Position numbers and translations under genes: made by a program
Notes under the pieces: generated by a model
Databases searched by the model: none
Told to the model about the DNA's origin: nothing
What the model saw: only the letters and a program-made list of their open reading frames with translations
From: Neobacillus sp. FSL H8-0543
Lineage (GTDB): Bacteria > Bacillota > Bacilli > Bacillales > Cytobacillaceae
NCBI RefSeq assembly: GCF_038592905.1
Contig: NZ_CP151943.1
Span: forward strand, 5,158,501-5,222,500
Direction: 5' to 3'
DNA length: 64,000 nt
Shown: piece by piece, positions 62,907 through 64,000 of the stretch
Numbering within the stretch: the first letter of the stretch is position 1
Layout of the letters: the number at the start of each line of letters is the position of its first letter

Positions 62907-63168
62907 GTTAAGAACACTCTCAATCTAGGTACAAGCCTTTATCATAACGCACAAGGCACCTGCCTAGCAGCCAAATCATAGGGAATGGCCTATAAATTAT
63001 TTAAATAAATTATTTAGACATTAGCTGATTTAGCAATAATCAAGACATACGTTTAGTTCAAGCCCTGTTGGACAGACGTATGATAACGCAAAGGGCAAGA
63101 AAAGACAGTTAAAAAGAGAATATTTAGAAATGAAATTTGAAATGTACGAAGGGAGAGAAATAAATTAT

Positions 63169-64000
63169 ATGTATCATCCATCGACGGTGATCATTACTAT
63201 ATTAGCTTTTTTACTAACCATGGTGATGATTTTTATCCGGCCGAAAAATATGAATGAAGCAATCCCCGCCACCATAGGCGCAATCATTGTTTTTCTTAGC
63301 GGGAGCGTTTCAACCTTGGATTTAATTGATATCAGCTCTAAAGTTACTGGGGCAGCAGTTACCATCATTGCTACTATAGTAATGGCGATTGTTCTAGAAA
63401 GCTTTGGATTTTTTAGGTGGACTGCAGCGCTGATGCTTAAATTATCAAAAGGTTCAGGAATACGCTTATTCTGGTATACCTTATTACTTTGCTTTTTGAT
63501 GACTTTATTTTTAAACAATGATGGTAGTATTCTGATTACCACACCAATTCTCATCTTAATTTTTAAAAATCTAGGGTTAAAGAATCGTCAAAAAATTCCT
63601 TTTTTATTAAGTGGCGCCTTAATTGCCACTGCATCCAGTGCACCAATCGGTGTTAGTAATATCGTAAACTTAATTGCTTTAAAAATTATCGGCATGGACC
63701 TTTATCTTCACACTGCAATGATGTTTATACCTGGAACGATGGGTTTATTATTTTTATCAATTTTATTATTTCTTATATTTAAAAAGGAAATCCCTACGCA
63801 AATTCGCCTCCATTCCTATTCTATCCCGTTAACAAAAAATAATCTTTTCCATCCATTGCAGAAAAAAACCGAGGATTTCTTTGAAAAACAAAAAAAGCTA
63901 ATGATTAAAATGTTGATTTTTGTATTTACTGTTAGAGTTAGTCTTTTTATCGCATCATTTTTAGATATCTCAGTCTCATTAGTAGCAGTCATTGGCTCAC
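63169..64000 (+). CDS. ArsB/NhaD-superfamily ion transporter, 3' partial
   Basis: Membrane transporter running off the window; 277 residues visible. ATG 63169 follows GAAGGGAGAG; in-frame ATGs at 63130 and 63142 are less well placed. About seven transmembrane helices so far, with LNNDGSILITTPI (the conserved NDG loop), ATASSAPIGVSNIVNLIALKI and FIPGTMG, typical of arsenical pump membrane proteins and related Na+/H+ or anion antiporters. Without ars neighbours the substrate is open. Confidence 0.88.
   Translation, partial: MYHPSTVIITILAFLLTMVMIFIRPKNMNEAIPATIGAIIVFLSGSVSTLDLIDISSKVTGAAVTIIATIVMAIVLESFGFFRWTAALMLKLSKGSGIRLFWYTLLLCFLMTLFLNNDGSILITTPILILIFKNLGLKNRQKIPFLLSGALIATASSAPIGVSNIVNLIALKIIGMDLYLHTAMMFIPGTMGLLFLSILLFLIFKKEIPTQIRLHSYSIPLTKNNLFHPLQKKTEDFFEKQKKLMIKMLIFVFTVRVSLFIASFLDISVSLVAVIGS

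Noticed and set aside
62938..63099. Imperfect direct repeat ATAACGCAC/A..GGCA in the cotG-like/transporter gap
   Set aside because: Only about 15 of 20 positions agree over two copies; no structure or known site recognised.

Overview
The window looks like chromosomal DNA of a low-GC, endospore-forming Bacillaceae (Bacillus/Neobacillus type). The grounds are strong GGAGG ribosome sites with frequent TTG and GTG starts, an isoleucine T-box ahead of ilvA, YuiD-, YpbS- and YuxK-like genes, and a cotB/cotH/cotG spore-coat cluster. No rRNA, tRNA, CRISPR array, prophage or intact IS element was seen.

Left third (1-19.7 kb) is a catabolic region read rightward. It starts with a 2-oxoacid dehydrogenase set (E1 alpha cut by the window edge, E1 beta, E2; no E3) and, after a palindromic intergenic repeat, continues with a long acyl-CoA degradation cluster: an ACAD10/11-type acyl-CoA dehydrogenase, an APH-type kinase overlapping it, a degenerate acyl-CoA dehydrogenase paralogue, acyl-CoA ligase, SDR, thiolase, a long-chain-type acyl-CoA dehydrogenase, enoyl-CoA hydratase, 3-hydroxyacyl-CoA dehydrogenase, an MBL-fold hydrolase and a second crotonase. 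Separate kinase and ACAD11-like genes beside a ligase and an SDR resemble the Pseudomonas lva pathway for 4-hydroxy acids; this is the most interesting metabolic signal. A three-gene glycolate-oxidase-type complex (GlcE-F-D order) follows.

Middle (19.7-44 kb) is mosaic. An XRE-cupin regulator is divergent from an esterase-DoxX-extradiol dioxygenase operon. Then come TrhO, a GH18 glycosidase, a membrane metallophosphoesterase, pterin dehydratase plus phenylalanine hydroxylase, an Fnr-box-preceded DUF438/hemerythrin/PAS protein, a patatin, a MurE-like ligase lacking the DNPR motif, ChrA, YuiD, an MFS pump, TerC, a proline-iminopeptidase-like hydrolase, a structured-RNA-like intergenic stretch, a SWIM-SNF2 helicase and a gamma carbonic anhydrase.

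Right third (44-64 kb) starts with a frameshifted gene remnant and T-box-controlled ilvA, then an amidohydrolase, a CcmH-like protein without its CxxC, a flavin reductase, another acyl-CoA ligase, a Gly/His/Tyr repeat protein with a sigma-K-like -10, RraA-like, TerD and a possible sRNA. The 56.5-63 kb block is a sporulation island: LysM-M14 endopeptidase, three CotB-type Sm-like-repeat proteins, CotH kinase and, divergent from it, a Gly-Ser-Lys/Arg repeat protein that is probably the CotG-type substrate. The window ends inside an ArsB/NhaD-type transporter.
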